Source: Serratia ficaria (GTDB lineage Bacteria > Pseudomonadota > Gammaproteobacteria > Enterobacterales > Enterobacteriaceae). From it: a stretch of 64,000 bases of DNA. Shown one piece after another: positions 38,104-47,027 of the stretch. The position numbers and the translations under genes are program-made. The stretch spans positions 2,480,001 through 2,544,000 of the forward strand of contig NZ_LT906479.1 in assembly GCF_900187015.1 (NCBI RefSeq), read 5' to 3'. The notes under the pieces are model-generated. The model saw nothing but the letters and a program-made list of their open reading frames with translations. It did not search any database and was not told the origin of the DNA. How positions within the stretch are numbered: position 1 is the stretch's first letter; each line of letters starts with the position of its first letter.

Positions 38104-39168
38104 ATGACAGACAGCCATGCGTTTGAACGACAGGGCCTGGAGAATCTGCTGGGCTACTGGCGGCGACACCGCCGCCTGCCGGGCGCGCGTTATCCGGCCG
38201 GCCCGACCGACAGCCTGAGCGACGTGGCCGGGGTGAGCGTGGGGCATCATACCCTGAACGAAGGCGACTGCCAGACCGGGGTCACCGCCATCATGCCGCC
38301 GGGTGAGCTGTTCGGCCAGCCGCTGCCCTGCGGCAGCGCCGTGCTCAACGGCTTCGCCAAGCCGCTGGGGCTGGTGCAGCTCAATGAGCTGGGGGTGCTG
38401 CAAACGCCGATCCTGCTGAGCAATACCTTCGCCGTCGGCACGCTGTTCAACGCCATGGTGCGGCGCAGCTGCCAACGTTATCCGCAGATTGGCCGCGGCG
38501 GCGCCACCCTCAATCCGCTGGTGCTGGAGTGCAACGACGGTTATCTGAACGACATTCAGGCCATGGCGGTGCGCGAAGAGCACGTGTTCAGCGCGCTGGA
38601 TAATCTCTCGAGCCGTTTTGATCGCGGCAGCGTCGGCGCCGGGCGCGGCATGAGCAGTTTTGGCCTGAAGGGCGGCATCGGCACCGCCTCGCGCTACTGC
38701 CCGGGGCTGGGGGCGACGCTGGGGGTGCTGGTGCTGGCCAACTTCGGCACCCTCGACTCGCTCACGCTGAGCGGCGTGCGGGTGGGGCCGGCGCTGGCCG
38801 CCGAGTTGGCGGATCCGCCGCCGCAGGTGGACGCCGGGTCGATCATCATCATTATCGCCTGCGATCGGGTGCTGGACAGCCGGCAACTGGGCCGCATCGC
38901 CAAGCGCGCCGGCGCGGGGCTGGGCCGGGTCGGCAGCCATTGGGGGCACGGCTCCGGCGATATCGCGCTGGCGTTTTCCACCCGGCTGCAGGGCGCGGCG
39001 CTGCCGGATGAACGGCTGGAGCCGCTGTTCGCCGCCGCCGCGGACGCCACCGAATACGCGGTGCTGGACGCGCTGCTGAGCGCCGAGAGCGTCAGCGGTT
39101 TCCAGCAGCATTCGCGCGCGGCGTTGTGGCCGCTGCTCGATCGTTTGGCCGATCGCGGCCCGCATTAA
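38104..39168 (+). CDS. P1/DmpA-family aminopeptidase-amidase (Ntn hydrolase, S58)
   Basis: 354 residues with the N-terminal pattern GPTDSLSDVAGVSVGHHTL and the NTFAVGTL, GSVGAGRGMSSFGLKGG blocks. The self-cleavage/nucleophile site is AGS with Ser246 followed by IIIII, as in DmpA, then GHGSGDIALAFST. Such proteins cleave themselves into two chains and act on N-terminal D-/L-amino acids or beta-peptides and amides. GAGGGA precedes the ATG at 38104. It is divergent from hpxO; whether it works on a nitrogen compound is not known. Confidence 0.88.
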   Translation: MTDSHAFERQGLENLLGYWRRHRRLPGARYPAGPTDSLSDVAGVSVGHHTLNEGDCQTGVTAIMPPGELFGQPLPCGSAVLNGFAKPLGLVQLNELGVLQTPILLSNTFAVGTLFNAMVRRSCQRYPQIGRGGATLNPLVLECNDGYLNDIQAMAVREEHVFSALDNLSSRFDRGSVGAGRGMSSFGLKGGIGTASRYCPGLGATLGVLVLANFGTLDSLTLSGVRVGPALAAELADPPPQVDAGSIIIIIACDRVLDSRQLGRIAKRAGAGLGRVGSHWGHGSGDIALAFSTRLQGAALPDERLEPLFAAAADATEYAVLDALLSAESVSGFQQHSRAALWPLLDRLADRGPH

Positions 39169-39377
39169 CCGGCGCCGGATCGCTTCGACGACGATCCGGC
39201 ACAGCACGATCCCACAACGGAAAATTCCCTCCTGACATTAATCTGCCTGAATAATAGGCTACGCTAACTATTAACCTGTTGCTCAATGTTCACCCGCGAG
39301 CGCAGCCGACGATTCCCATAAAAAAATGATTCTCGCCGTACGCATTGACGCAGTGCGGCATTTTGGAGCTATGAGCA

Positions 39378-41585
39378 ATGACAATATCGCAAGTCCCGCT
39401 TTCGCGGCGGCGGTTTATCGTCGGCGCCGGAGCGTTGGTGATCGGCGCGTATCTGCCGTCCACCGGCGCGCTGGCCAGAACGAGCGCCGCAGCTGCGCCA
39501 GGCGCCCCGGCGCTGGACGCCAACGCCTTCGTGCAGGTCGGCGCCGACGGCATCGTCACCGTGATCAGTAAACACACCGAAGTGGGCCAGGGGGTCTACA
39601 CCGGCATGGCGACGCTGGTCGCCGAAGAGCTCGACGCCGACTGGGCGCAGGTGCGCGTCGTCGCCGCGCCGGTGGACACCAGCGTCTACAAGAACCTGTC
39701 GTTCGGCTTCCAGGGCACCGGCGGCTCCAGTTCGGTGGCCAACGCCTATGAGCAGATGCGCCGCATGGGCGCCATGGCGCGCGCGCTGCTGGTGCAGGCC
39801 GCCGCGCAAAGTTGGAAAACCTCGGCGCAGGAAATCACCGTGCAGGCGGGCAGGATCCGCCACGCCGCCAGCGGCCGGGAAGCGGGCTTCGGCGAATTCG
39901 CCGCGCTGGCCGCCACGCTGCCGCCGCCCGATCCCGCCAGCCTGCCGCTGAAGGACCCGGCCAATTTCACCCTGATCGGCAAGGCCGGCGGGCTGCACCG
40001 CGTCGACTCGCTGGCGAAAACCAACGGCAGCGCGCAGTTCTCGCAGGACATCCACGAGCCGGGCATGCTGACCGTCACCATCAAGAAATCGCCGCGTTTT
40101 GGCGGCCGGGTGGCGTCGTTTGACGCCAGCCGCGCGCTGGCGGTGCCGGGCGTGGTGGCGGTGAAGCAGACCGACACCGGGGTGGCGGTGTACGCCAAAA
40201 ATACCTGGGCGGCGATCCAGGGCCGCGATCGGCTGCGGGTGGAGTGGGATGACGCGCAGGCCGAGCGGCGCAACACCGGGGAAATCTACGCCGAGTTCCG
40301 CCGGGTGGCGCAAAAAACCGGCGTGCTGGCGAAGAGCCATGGCAAACCGGACGAGATCTTCGATAAGGCCGACAGGGTGATCGAAGCCGAATATACCTTC
40401 CCGTATGTGGCGCATGCGCCGATGGAGCCGCTGGACGGTTACCTGTTCTGGGACGGCGAAAGCGTCAGGGCGCGCTACGGCTGCCAGATCCAGACTCTCG
40501 ACCACAAGCAGCTGTGCGATCTGTTCCAGCTGCCGCCGGAAAAAGTGCAAATCGACACCATTCTGGCCGGCGGCAGCTTCGGCCGACGCATCGATCTGGG
40601 CAACCCGACGCTGGGGCCGGATCTGGCGGCGGACATGGCGGCGGCGGCCAAGGCTATCGGCCCCGGGCACGGGGTGAAGGTGGTATGGACGCGCGAGGAC
40701 GACATCCGCAACGGCTGGTACCGGCCGATGATCCTGCACCGGCTGCGCGGCGCCATTCGCGGCGGCAAAGTGGTGGGCTGGACCGATACCGTGGTGGGGC
40801 ATTCCTGGACGCTCAACAGTGCGATGACCGCGCTGGTGGTCAACGGCCTCGATCTGATGATGGTCGAGGGCGCCAGCGAGCTGCCTTATACCTTCGAAGC
40901 CTTCCGTTGCGACGCGCACATCGTGCCGGGCAAGGTGCCGACCACCTCGCTGCGTTCCGTCGCCAGCACCCATACCGGCCATGCGGTGGAGAGCTTCATC
41001 GATCAGCTGCTGCAGGAGACCGGGCAGGATCCGGTCGAGGGTCGGCTGGCGCTGATGGGCGACGCGCCGCGCGAAGCCGGGGTATTGCGGGCGGTGGCCA
41101 AGGCCGCCAACTGGCAGGGCGCCAGGGTAGTGGACGGCCGCGCGCGCGGGGTGGGCGTCGCCAAGGCGTTCGACACCCGGGTGGCGCAGATAGCGGAAGT
41201 GTCTATCGGCGAAGGCGGCATTCCGCGGGTGCACAAGGTGTGGTGCGCGGTGGACTGCGGCGTGGCGGTGAATCCCGACGTGATCCGCGCGCAGATTGAA
41301 GGCGGCATCGGCTACGGCCTGAGCATGGCGCTGTACGGCAACATCACGCTGAAAGACGGGGTGATCGAGCAATCCAACTTCAACGATTTCCGCCCGCTGC
41401 GCATCGATGAAATGCCGGAGATCGAGGTGATTATCGTGCCCTCGAGCGAGAAGCCGACCGGGGTCGGCGAACTGGGCGTGCCGACCATCGCGCCGGCGGT
41501 CGGCAATGCGCTGGCGCTGCTCGGGCGGCCGCGCACCTCGCTCAGCCTGCCGTTACATCAACCCAACCGCGACGCCGGCGTCTGA
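39378..41585 (+). CDS. Tat-exported molybdenum hydroxylase large subunit (IorB-like)
   Basis: 735 residues of the xanthine-oxidase family, closest in layout to isoquinoline 1-oxidoreductase beta subunit and periplasmic aldehyde oxidases. A twin-arginine signal (LSRRRFIVGAGALVIGAYLP) sends it folded to the periplasm. Cofactor blocks include HTEVGQGVYTGMA, GSFGRRIDLG, and the catalytic Glu in GVGELGVPTIAP. The large subunit, not the 2Fe-2S one, carries the signal, so the small subunit would ride along. GGAG stands nine bases before the ATG. Substrate is unknown: an N-heterocycle or aldehyde. Confidence 0.88.
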   Translation: MTISQVPLSRRRFIVGAGALVIGAYLPSTGALARTSAAAAPGAPALDANAFVQVGADGIVTVISKHTEVGQGVYTGMATLVAEELDADWAQVRVVAAPVDTSVYKNLSFGFQGTGGSSSVANAYEQMRRMGAMARALLVQAAAQSWKTSAQEITVQAGRIRHAASGREAGFGEFAALAATLPPPDPASLPLKDPANFTLIGKAGGLHRVDSLAKTNGSAQFSQDIHEPGMLTVTIKKSPRFGGRVASFDASRALAVPGVVAVKQTDTGVAVYAKNTWAAIQGRDRLRVEWDDAQAERRNTGEIYAEFRRVAQKTGVLAKSHGKPDEIFDKADRVIEAEYTFPYVAHAPMEPLDGYLFWDGESVRARYGCQIQTLDHKQLCDLFQLPPEKVQIDTILAGGSFGRRIDLGNPTLGPDLAADMAAAAKAIGPGHGVKVVWTREDDIRNGWYRPMILHRLRGAIRGGKVVGWTDTVVGHSWTLNSAMTALVVNGLDLMMVEGASELPYTFEAFRCDAHIVPGKVPTTSLRSVASTHTGHAVESFIDQLLQETGQDPVEGRLALMGDAPREAGVLRAVAKAANWQGARVVDGRARGVGVAKAFDTRVAQIAEVSIGEGGIPRVHKVWCAVDCGVAVNPDVIRAQIEGGIGYGLSMALYGNITLKDGVIEQSNFNDFRPLRIDEMPEIEVIIVPSSEKPTGVGELGVPTIAPAVGNALALLGRPRTSLSLPLHQPNRDAGV

Positions 41586-41600
41586 CAAGGAGAGAACCGC

Positions 41601-42059
41601 ATGATGACCTTAACCGTAAACGACCAGCCGCTGAGCTTCGACGGCGATCCCCATATGCCGCTGCTGTGGTTCTTGCGCGATGAAGCCGGGCTGACCGGCA
41701 CCAAATTCGGCTGCGGCATCGCCATGTGCGGCGCCTGCACCGTGCATCTGGACGGGGTGCCGGTGCGCTCGTGCATGACGCCGGTTTCCGCCGCGGTCGG
41801 CAAGAAAATCACCACCATCGAAGCCATAGGCGCAACGCCGGCGGGCAAGGCGGTGCAGGAGGCCTGGGTCGATCTGGACGTGGTGCAGTGCGGCTACTGT
41901 CAGTCCGGACAGATCATGAGCGCCAGCGCGCTGCTGGCGCAAAGCAAAAATCCGAGCGATGCGGACATTGACGCGGCGATGAGCGGCAACGTGTGCCGCT
42001 GCGCGACCTACGTGCGCATTCGCGCCGCCATCCATCAAGCCGCCAAGGCGCTGGACTAG
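41601..42059 (+). CDS. 2Fe-2S subunit of the molybdenum hydroxylase (IorA-like)
   Basis: 152 residues with the two-cluster arrangement: [16 protein letters not shown] and CGYCQSGQ plus CRCATY. It has no signal peptide of its own, which fits co-export with the Tat-bearing large subunit. AAGGAGAG precedes the ATG, 15 bases after the large-subunit stop. Transfers electrons from the Mo centre to the following cytochrome c. Confidence 0.92.
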   Translation: MMTLTVNDQPLSFDGDPHMPLLWFLRDEAGLTGTKFGCGIAMCGACTVHLDGVPVRSCMTPVSAAVGKKITTIEAIGATPAGKAVQEAWVDLDVVQCGYCQSGQIMSASALLAQSKNPSDADIDAAMSGNVCRCATYVRIRAAIHQAAKALD

Positions 42060-42070
42060 GGAGAGATGCG

Positions 42071-43375
42071 ATGAGCAACGCCTTGAAAGGGCTGTTATGG
42101 CTGATTGTCGCGGTGGTGGTGATCGCGGGCGGTTATGCGCTCTACACCCTGCTGCGGCCGACCGGCCCGGAGCCTGCGGCGCCGATCGCCGGCGCGCCGG
42201 CCGGCATTACCGATAAGCTGGCGCGCGGCGAATACCTGGCGCGCGCCGCCGACTGCGTGGCCTGCCACACCGCACCGGGCGGCACGCCGTTTGCCGGCGG
42301 CTTCGCCTTCAAGCTGCCGTTCGGCACGATCTACGGCACCAACATCACCGCCGACCCGGAGACCGGCATCGGCAACTGGAGCGACGAGCAGTTCGTGCGT
42401 GCGGTGCGCGAGGGGGTTGGCCCGCAGGGCAACCTGTACCCGGCGATGCCTTACACGTCGTATACCGGCCTGAGCCGCGACGACGTGCTGGCGATCAAGG
42501 CCTATCTGTTCAGCCTGCCGCCGGTGAAACAGGCCAATCCGCACAACGATCTGCCGTTCCCGTTCAACCAGCGTTGGGGCATGAAGTTCTGGAACCTGGC
42601 GTTCTTCGATGAAAAACGCTTCGAACCGGATCTCAACAAGGATGAACAGTGGAATCGCGGCGCCTATCTGGCGACGGCGCTGGGCCACTGCAGCGAATGC
42701 CACACGCCGCGCAACCTGGCGTTTGGCATCAACCAGAGCAAGCACCTCAGCGGCGAGGTGATCCAGGGCTGGTTCGCCGCCAACATCACCCCGGACAAAC
42801 AGACCGGCATCGGCGGCTGGAGCGAACAGCAGCTGTCGCAGTATCTGGCGACCGGGCATGCCGAAGGGCGCAGCAGCGCCGCCGGGCCGATGGCGGAAGC
42901 GGTGGAGAACAGCCTGCAGTTCCTGACGCCGGAGGATAACCTGGCGCTGGTGAAATACCTGCGCGATATCGAACCGATCGCCGGCGACAGCGCCGCCGCG
43001 GTCAACCTGCAGCCGAAGGGCGCCCTGGGCTCCAGCCCGGTGTTGCCGGGCGGGCAGGATCGGTCTCTCGGCCGCCGGCTGTTCGCCGGAGACTGCAGCG
43101 GCTGCCACCAGTGGAACGGCCCGGGCCGCCAGAGCAAATATGCGTCGCTGGTCGGCAGCACCGCGGTGAACGATCCGCAGGGCCGCAGCGTGGTGCAGGC
43201 CATTCTCAAAGGCACGCGCATCAGCATTGGCGAACAGCATGAGGTGATGCCGCAGTTCGGCAACGCTTACTCTGACGAGGAAGTGGCGGCGGTCGCCAAC
43301 TTTGTGGTCGGCCACTTTGGCGACAAGCAGGGGACGGTCACCGCCGGGCAGGTGGCTGAACAGCGCAAACAGTAA
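42071..43375 (+). CDS. Tri-haem cytochrome c, membrane-anchored
   Basis: 434 residues: an N-terminal TM anchor (about 5-28, GLLWLIVAVVVIAGGYALY) and three haem c sites CVACH (62), CSECH (207), CSGCH (342). This is the alcohol/aldehyde-dehydrogenase type cytochrome subunit that passes electrons to quinone or oxidases. It parallels the tail of NicB, which is the same module fused to its Mo domain. It starts 11 bases after the IorA-like gene, completing a three-gene operon. Confidence 0.92.
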   Translation: MSNALKGLLWLIVAVVVIAGGYALYTLLRPTGPEPAAPIAGAPAGITDKLARGEYLARAADCVACHTAPGGTPFAGGFAFKLPFGTIYGTNITADPETGIGNWSDEQFVRAVREGVGPQGNLYPAMPYTSYTGLSRDDVLAIKAYLFSLPPVKQANPHNDLPFPFNQRWGMKFWNLAFFDEKRFEPDLNKDEQWNRGAYLATALGHCSECHTPRNLAFGINQSKHLSGEVIQGWFAANITPDKQTGIGGWSEQQLSQYLATGHAEGRSSAAGPMAEAVENSLQFLTPEDNLALVKYLRDIEPIAGDSAAAVNLQPKGALGSSPVLPGGQDRSLGRRLFAGDCSGCHQWNGPGRQSKYASLVGSTAVNDPQGRSVVQAILKGTRISIGEQHEVMPQFGNAYSDEEVAAVANFVVGHFGDKQGTVTAGQVAEQRKQ

Positions 43376-43381
43376 CGGCAC

Positions 43382-43408
43382 GGCGAGGGGGCGGCAGGCC
43401 CCCTCGCC
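43382..43408. terminator. GC hairpin between convergent cytochrome and oxalate-decarboxylase genes
   Basis: GGCGAGGGGGC and GCCCCCTCGCC form a perfect 11-bp stem with a 5-base loop in the 40-base gap between two converging genes. No U-run follows on either strand; a bidirectional terminator by position. Confidence 0.5.
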
Positions 43409-43415
43409 AGCGGGA

Positions 43416-44585
43416 TCAGCTGCGACGTCGCGACATCACCAGCTTGTCTTTCGGCCGATCCCGCCAGTCGTCAGGCCGATTGTTGAAGTTGTCCGCCAGC
43501 AGATAGGCCGGGGTTTTCGCCAGCCAGTCGGATAACGAGATGTCCTGGTAAATGCCGTTATCCAACACGATCAGCACTTTCAGATCCTCATCGCCGATAT
43601 TCTCGATATAATGCCCGAAGCCCTGCGGCACATAGCCGACGTCGGTTGGCGCATATTCCTCGGTCTGCACATGGCCGTGCGAACTGAATACCGTCATGCG
43701 GCCCTTGCCGGAAATATAATATTGCCATTCGTTGGCGTTCGGGTGCCAGTGCAATTCACGCACCGCGCCGGGCTTAACGATTTCGATAATGCCGGTGATG
43801 GTGGTGGAAATCGGGAATTCCTTCGAAGAAACCAAATGCACGCTGCCGGCGTCATTTTCAAAGAAGGGCTTTTTCTTCATTAATTCATAGCGGTGAGTCA
43901 GCGGGGAATTATTCAGGCCGCCGTCGTTGGCGGGCAGCGGCAATGCAGGCGGCACCGCGCCGCCGACAATATAGGCCTCGCCCTGTTTGGCTTTGGAAAA
44001 TACCGCCGCCGGCATGTTCACGCTTTTTTCCAATACCTCTTTCGGCATATGCGCCACCCAATCGGTAATGCTGAAGGTGCCGAATTCAGAGAAGTGGCCG
44101 TTATCGAAGGTCAGGACGAAATGCGCGCCGTCCGCCAACGCCTGGATGGAGTGGCCATAGCCCTTGGGGAAGTACCAGACGTCGCCGGGGCCGAAATCCG
44201 CCACCTCGCAGTTGCCCTGCGGATCGATAATGGTGATGCGCGCGTGCCCCTCCAGCATAAATGCCCATTCGGCGGCGATGGCGTGCCAGTGCAACTCGCG
44301 CACGCCGCCCGGCTCCAGCGTCATGTCTACGCCGGCTACGCCCTCGGAGATCGGAAATTGCTCGACGGTGGCCTCGCGCGCCCAGCCGCTGGGCAGGCTG
44401 CGTTTTTTGCTGTCGGTGAACTTGTATTTATAGAGATGCTGCGCATCGGCAGGCGGCTGATAGCCGCTGGGGGGCACGATATTGCGATGGTCGTCGGCGG
44501 CGGCGGATTTAATCATGCTGCCCATAACGCCTGCGGCCGCCGCGCTCACGGCGGAGACCTTTAATATATCACGACGCGATAACAT
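43416..44585 (-). CDS. Oxalate decarboxylase-type bicupin, Tat-exported
   Basis: Converts oxalate to formate and CO2 with Mn in each cupin. 389 residues. Tat-type signal (MLSRRDILKVSAVSAAAAG). First cupin ligands His99, His101, Glu106, His145; second His279, His281, Glu286, His325, all present. The lid residue Glu167 in FSEFGTF aligns with the catalytic Glu of the Bacillus OxdC lid (SENST), which favours decarboxylase over oxidase activity. GGAG lies nine bases before the ATG, with a TATACT-like hexamer just upstream. It acts in the periplasm, removing oxalate before uptake. Confidence 0.9.
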   Translation of the reverse strand: MLSRRDILKVSAVSAAAAGVMGSMIKSAAADDHRNIVPPSGYQPPADAQHLYKYKFTDSKKRSLPSGWAREATVEQFPISEGVAGVDMTLEPGGVRELHWHAIAAEWAFMLEGHARITIIDPQGNCEVADFGPGDVWYFPKGYGHSIQALADGAHFVLTFDNGHFSEFGTFSITDWVAHMPKEVLEKSVNMPAAVFSKAKQGEAYIVGGAVPPALPLPANDGGLNNSPLTHRYELMKKKPFFENDAGSVHLVSSKEFPISTTITGIIEIVKPGAVRELHWHPNANEWQYYISGKGRMTVFSSHGHVQTEEYAPTDVGYVPQGFGHYIENIGDEDLKVLIVLDNGIYQDISLSDWLAKTPAYLLADNFNNRPDDWRDRPKDKLVMSRRRS

Positions 44586-44955
44586 ATCTCTTTTCTCCAG
44601 TATAATACCGAACGTCCGCCAAAGGCAGACGGCAGGGACGGTTTGATTTTAATTAAAATGATTTTCGTTACCGACACTCATGGCGGCGACCATTAAATCC
44701 TAGTGATTAATTTTTATCTCGGCAGATTTTATTTGTTTGCTTTCGTTGCTGGTTTAACGATGGTTTAATTATTGGCTGGAATTTAAATTAATCACGGCGA
44801 TCAATTAAAATAATCGCCATTAAAAATAAATGAACAATCAACGCAGCTCATTTTTATGCGGTGCGGTGGTTATTTTTATTGTTATATTTTTCGGTTGGCA
44901 ATAGGGCATTGCGCCAAAACGGGGCGCGCGGCCACATTGCAGTGCGTTTTCGTTA
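44586..44955. other. AT-rich intergenic region before the beta-glucoside operon
   Basis: About 370 bases between the divergent oxalate-decarboxylase and PTS genes, rich in AATTAAA/TTTTTA stretches. No gene or RNA is visible. The minus-strand promoter of the decarboxylase is near 44600. Confidence 0.4.
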
Positions 44956-44977
44956 AAGCGTGATGACATTCACAAAG
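44956..44977 (+). promoter_or_regulatory. CRP-like site of the beta-glucoside operon
   Basis: CGTGA-TGACAT-TCACA (44959-44974) matches the TGTGA-N6-TCACA core at 9 of 10 positions. It is centred 61-62 bases before the predicted start, the class I position. It implies catabolite control. Confidence 0.65.
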
Positions 44978-44991
44978 CTGGCTTAAGGCTA

Positions 44992-45021
44992 TTGCTGAAT
45001 ATTGGCGAGTATGGCGATACT
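44992..45021 (+). promoter_or_regulatory. Sigma-70 promoter of the beta-glucoside operon
   Basis: -35 TTGCTG (44992-44997) and -10 GATACT (45016-45021) with an 18-base spacer. The predicted start near 45028 puts the RAT/terminator at the front of the transcript. Confidence 0.5.
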
Positions 45022-45061
45022 TTTGCCGCGGCCAGCCAGGCCGCACAACCATTTTTATTGC

Positions 45062-45090
45062 GGCGTGTTACTGCTCAGGCAGGCAAGACC
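45062..45090 (+). promoter_or_regulatory. RAT antiterminator RNA site
   Basis: The 29-base segment GGCGTGTTACTG...GCAGGCAAGACC follows the BglG/LicT ribonucleic-antiterminator pattern (GG.TTGTTACTG...GCAGGCAAAACC). Its 3' end is shared with the left arm of the next terminator, so the two structures exclude each other. Confidence 0.88.
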
Positions 45091-45149
45091 AAAATAGGAA
45101 TGCACTTCTCCTTGTGACGAGGCGCATTTCCATTTTGGTCTTTTTTTTT
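45085..45149 (+). terminator. Leader terminator controlled by antitermination
   Basis: AAGACCAAAATAGGAATGC (45085-45103) pairs with GCATTTCCATTTTGGTCTT at 17 of 19 positions, followed by nine or more T. Without active BglG-like protein, transcription should stop here, before the PTS gene. Confidence 0.9.
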
Positions 45150-45170
45150 GTTTTTTTACCGGGGAAAACG

Positions 45171-47027
45171 ATGGATTACCAACAACTTGGCTTGGAAATA
45201 CTGGCGCGTGTCGGCGGCAAGGGCAACGTCAGCAAACTGACGCACTGCGCGACCCGACTGCGCATGGAATTCAACGACGACGGCAAGGTAGAGGCGAAGG
45301 CGATCGAAGCCTTGCCGGGCGTGATCAGCGTGGTGGAGCGCGGCGGCCAGTTCCAGATAGTGGTCGGCAACAATGTGCAGCAAACCTTCCGCGCGCTGCA
45401 AAAAGAGCTCGGCGAGCCACCGGCGGGCCGCCGGCAACCGCGGCCGAAAGGCGGGGTTGTTTCGCGGATTATCAGCGTGATCTCCACCACCTTCACCCCG
45501 GTGATACCGGCGATCACCGGGGCGGGGATGATCAAGGCGCTGCTGGCGATCCTCAAGCTGACCGGGGCGATAGATCCCGCCAGCCCGACTTACCGCCTGC
45601 TGGATACCGTCGCCGACGCGGCCTTTTTCTTCCTGCCGGTGCTGCTGGCCTACGGCGCCTCGATCAAGTTCGAATGCAATCCGATTTTGGCGATGACCAT
45701 CGCCGGCGCCTTGCTGCACCCCAATTTGGCGCAGATGCTGGCGGCGGGCGCGGCGATTGACTTTATCGGCATTCCGGTGCGGCTGGCGGACTATGCCGGC
45801 TCGGTGCTGCCGATAATCTTCACCGTGTGGCTGATGTCCTATATCGAACGATTCGCCGAGAAGGTCTCGCCGACGATGATAAAATTCTTCACCAAGCCGA
45901 TGATCATCCTGCTGGTCACCGCGCCGCTGGCGCTGGTGGTGGTCGGGCCGTTCGGCATTTTCCTCAACGATTTGGTGGCCGCCGGCGCGGCGATCATCGA
46001 CGGCAAGGCCAGCTGGCTGATCCCGATGCTGATGGGCGGGCTGCAACCGTTCCTGGTGATCACCGGTACCGCCTGGGCGATGACGCCGATCGCCACCGGG
46101 CAATTGACCCGGAACGGCTTCGAGATGATTAACGGGCCGGGCATGCTGGCGTCCAACATCGCGCAGGGCGCGGCGACGCTGTGCGTGGCGTTGCGCACCA
46201 GGAATAAAAATCTGCGTCAGCTGGCGTCTTCCGCCGGGTTTACCGCGCTGTTGGGCATCACCGAGCCCTCGCTGTACGGGGTGACGCTGAAACTGCGCAA
46301 ACCGTTGATCGCCGCGATGATCGGCGGCGGCTGCGCCGGCATTTATGCCGGGCTGAGCGGCCTGGTGCGCTACGCGTTCGTTTCTCCGGGGTTGGCGGCG
46401 CTGCCGGCGTTTATCGGCGAGAACCCGATGAACATCGTCCACGCGTTGATTACCTGCGCCATCGCTATCGTCGTGACCTTCGCCCTGACCTGGATCCTCG
46501 GCTTTGAGGATCCGCAGGAGGAGGGCGACGCGATGCCGCAGGCGGCGGAGCGGGCAGGCGAAGCCGCGATCTTCAGCCCGCTGACCGGCCAACTGGTGGC
46601 GCTGGAGCAGGTCAACGACGACGTGTTTTCTCAGGGATTATTAGGTCAGGGCGTGGCTGTGGTGCCGCGGGAAGGCGTGTTGCGCGCACCGTTGGACGGC
46701 GAAGTGGTGACCTTCCTGCCATCGAAACACGCGGTGGGCATCAAGGGCGACAACGGCGTCGAACTGCTGCTGCATATCGGCATCGACACCGTCAACCTCG
46801 GCGGGCGGCACTTCGAATCCGGGCTGCAGATCGGCGATCGGGTCAAGGTGGGCGATGAGCTGGTGCGCTTCGATATCGCGGCGATCGCCAAATTGGGTTA
46901 CGACCTGACGACGCCGGTGCTGGTGGTCAACAGCGACGAGTTCCCGCGGCAGAAGCTACATAAGCCGGGCGCGGTCGGCGCGGGCGACCTGATTATTACC
47001 CTGAATACGCACAAGGAGCAGGCATGA
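45171..47027 (+). CDS. bglF: Beta-glucoside PTS permease EIIBCA (BglF-like)
   Basis: Takes up and phosphorylates beta-glucosides (salicin/arbutin type). 618 residues in the order IIB (Cys26 in LTHCATRLRMEF), IIC membrane channel (about 105-460, GITEPSLYGVTLKLRKP) and IIA (His535 in LLLHIGIDTVNLGG). It should also phosphorylate the antiterminator to control it. GGGGAA precedes the ATG at 45171. It overlaps the glucosidase gene by four bases. Confidence 0.94.
   Translation: MDYQQLGLEILARVGGKGNVSKLTHCATRLRMEFNDDGKVEAKAIEALPGVISVVERGGQFQIVVGNNVQQTFRALQKELGEPPAGRRQPRPKGGVVSRIISVISTTFTPVIPAITGAGMIKALLAILKLTGAIDPASPTYRLLDTVADAAFFFLPVLLAYGASIKFECNPILAMTIAGALLHPNLAQMLAAGAAIDFIGIPVRLADYAGSVLPIIFTVWLMSYIERFAEKVSPTMIKFFTKPMIILLVTAPLALVVVGPFGIFLNDLVAAGAAIIDGKASWLIPMLMGGLQPFLVITGTAWAMTPIATGQLTRNGFEMINGPGMLASNIAQGAATLCVALRTRNKNLRQLASSAGFTALLGITEPSLYGVTLKLRKPLIAAMIGGGCAGIYAGLSGLVRYAFVSPGLAALPAFIGENPMNIVHALITCAIAIVVTFALTWILGFEDPQEEGDAMPQAAERAGEAAIFSPLTGQLVALEQVNDDVFSQGLLGQGVAVVPREGVLRAPLDGEVVTFLPSKHAVGIKGDNGVELLLHIGIDTVNLGGRHFESGLQIGDRVKVGDELVRFDIAAIAKLGYDLTTPVLVVNSDEFPRQKLHKPGAVGAGDLIITLNTHKEQA

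Noticed and set aside
39169..39377. Third sigma-54 promoter before the IorBA-like operon (GGCAC at 39198)
   Set aside because: No GC-type -12 element at the required spacing.
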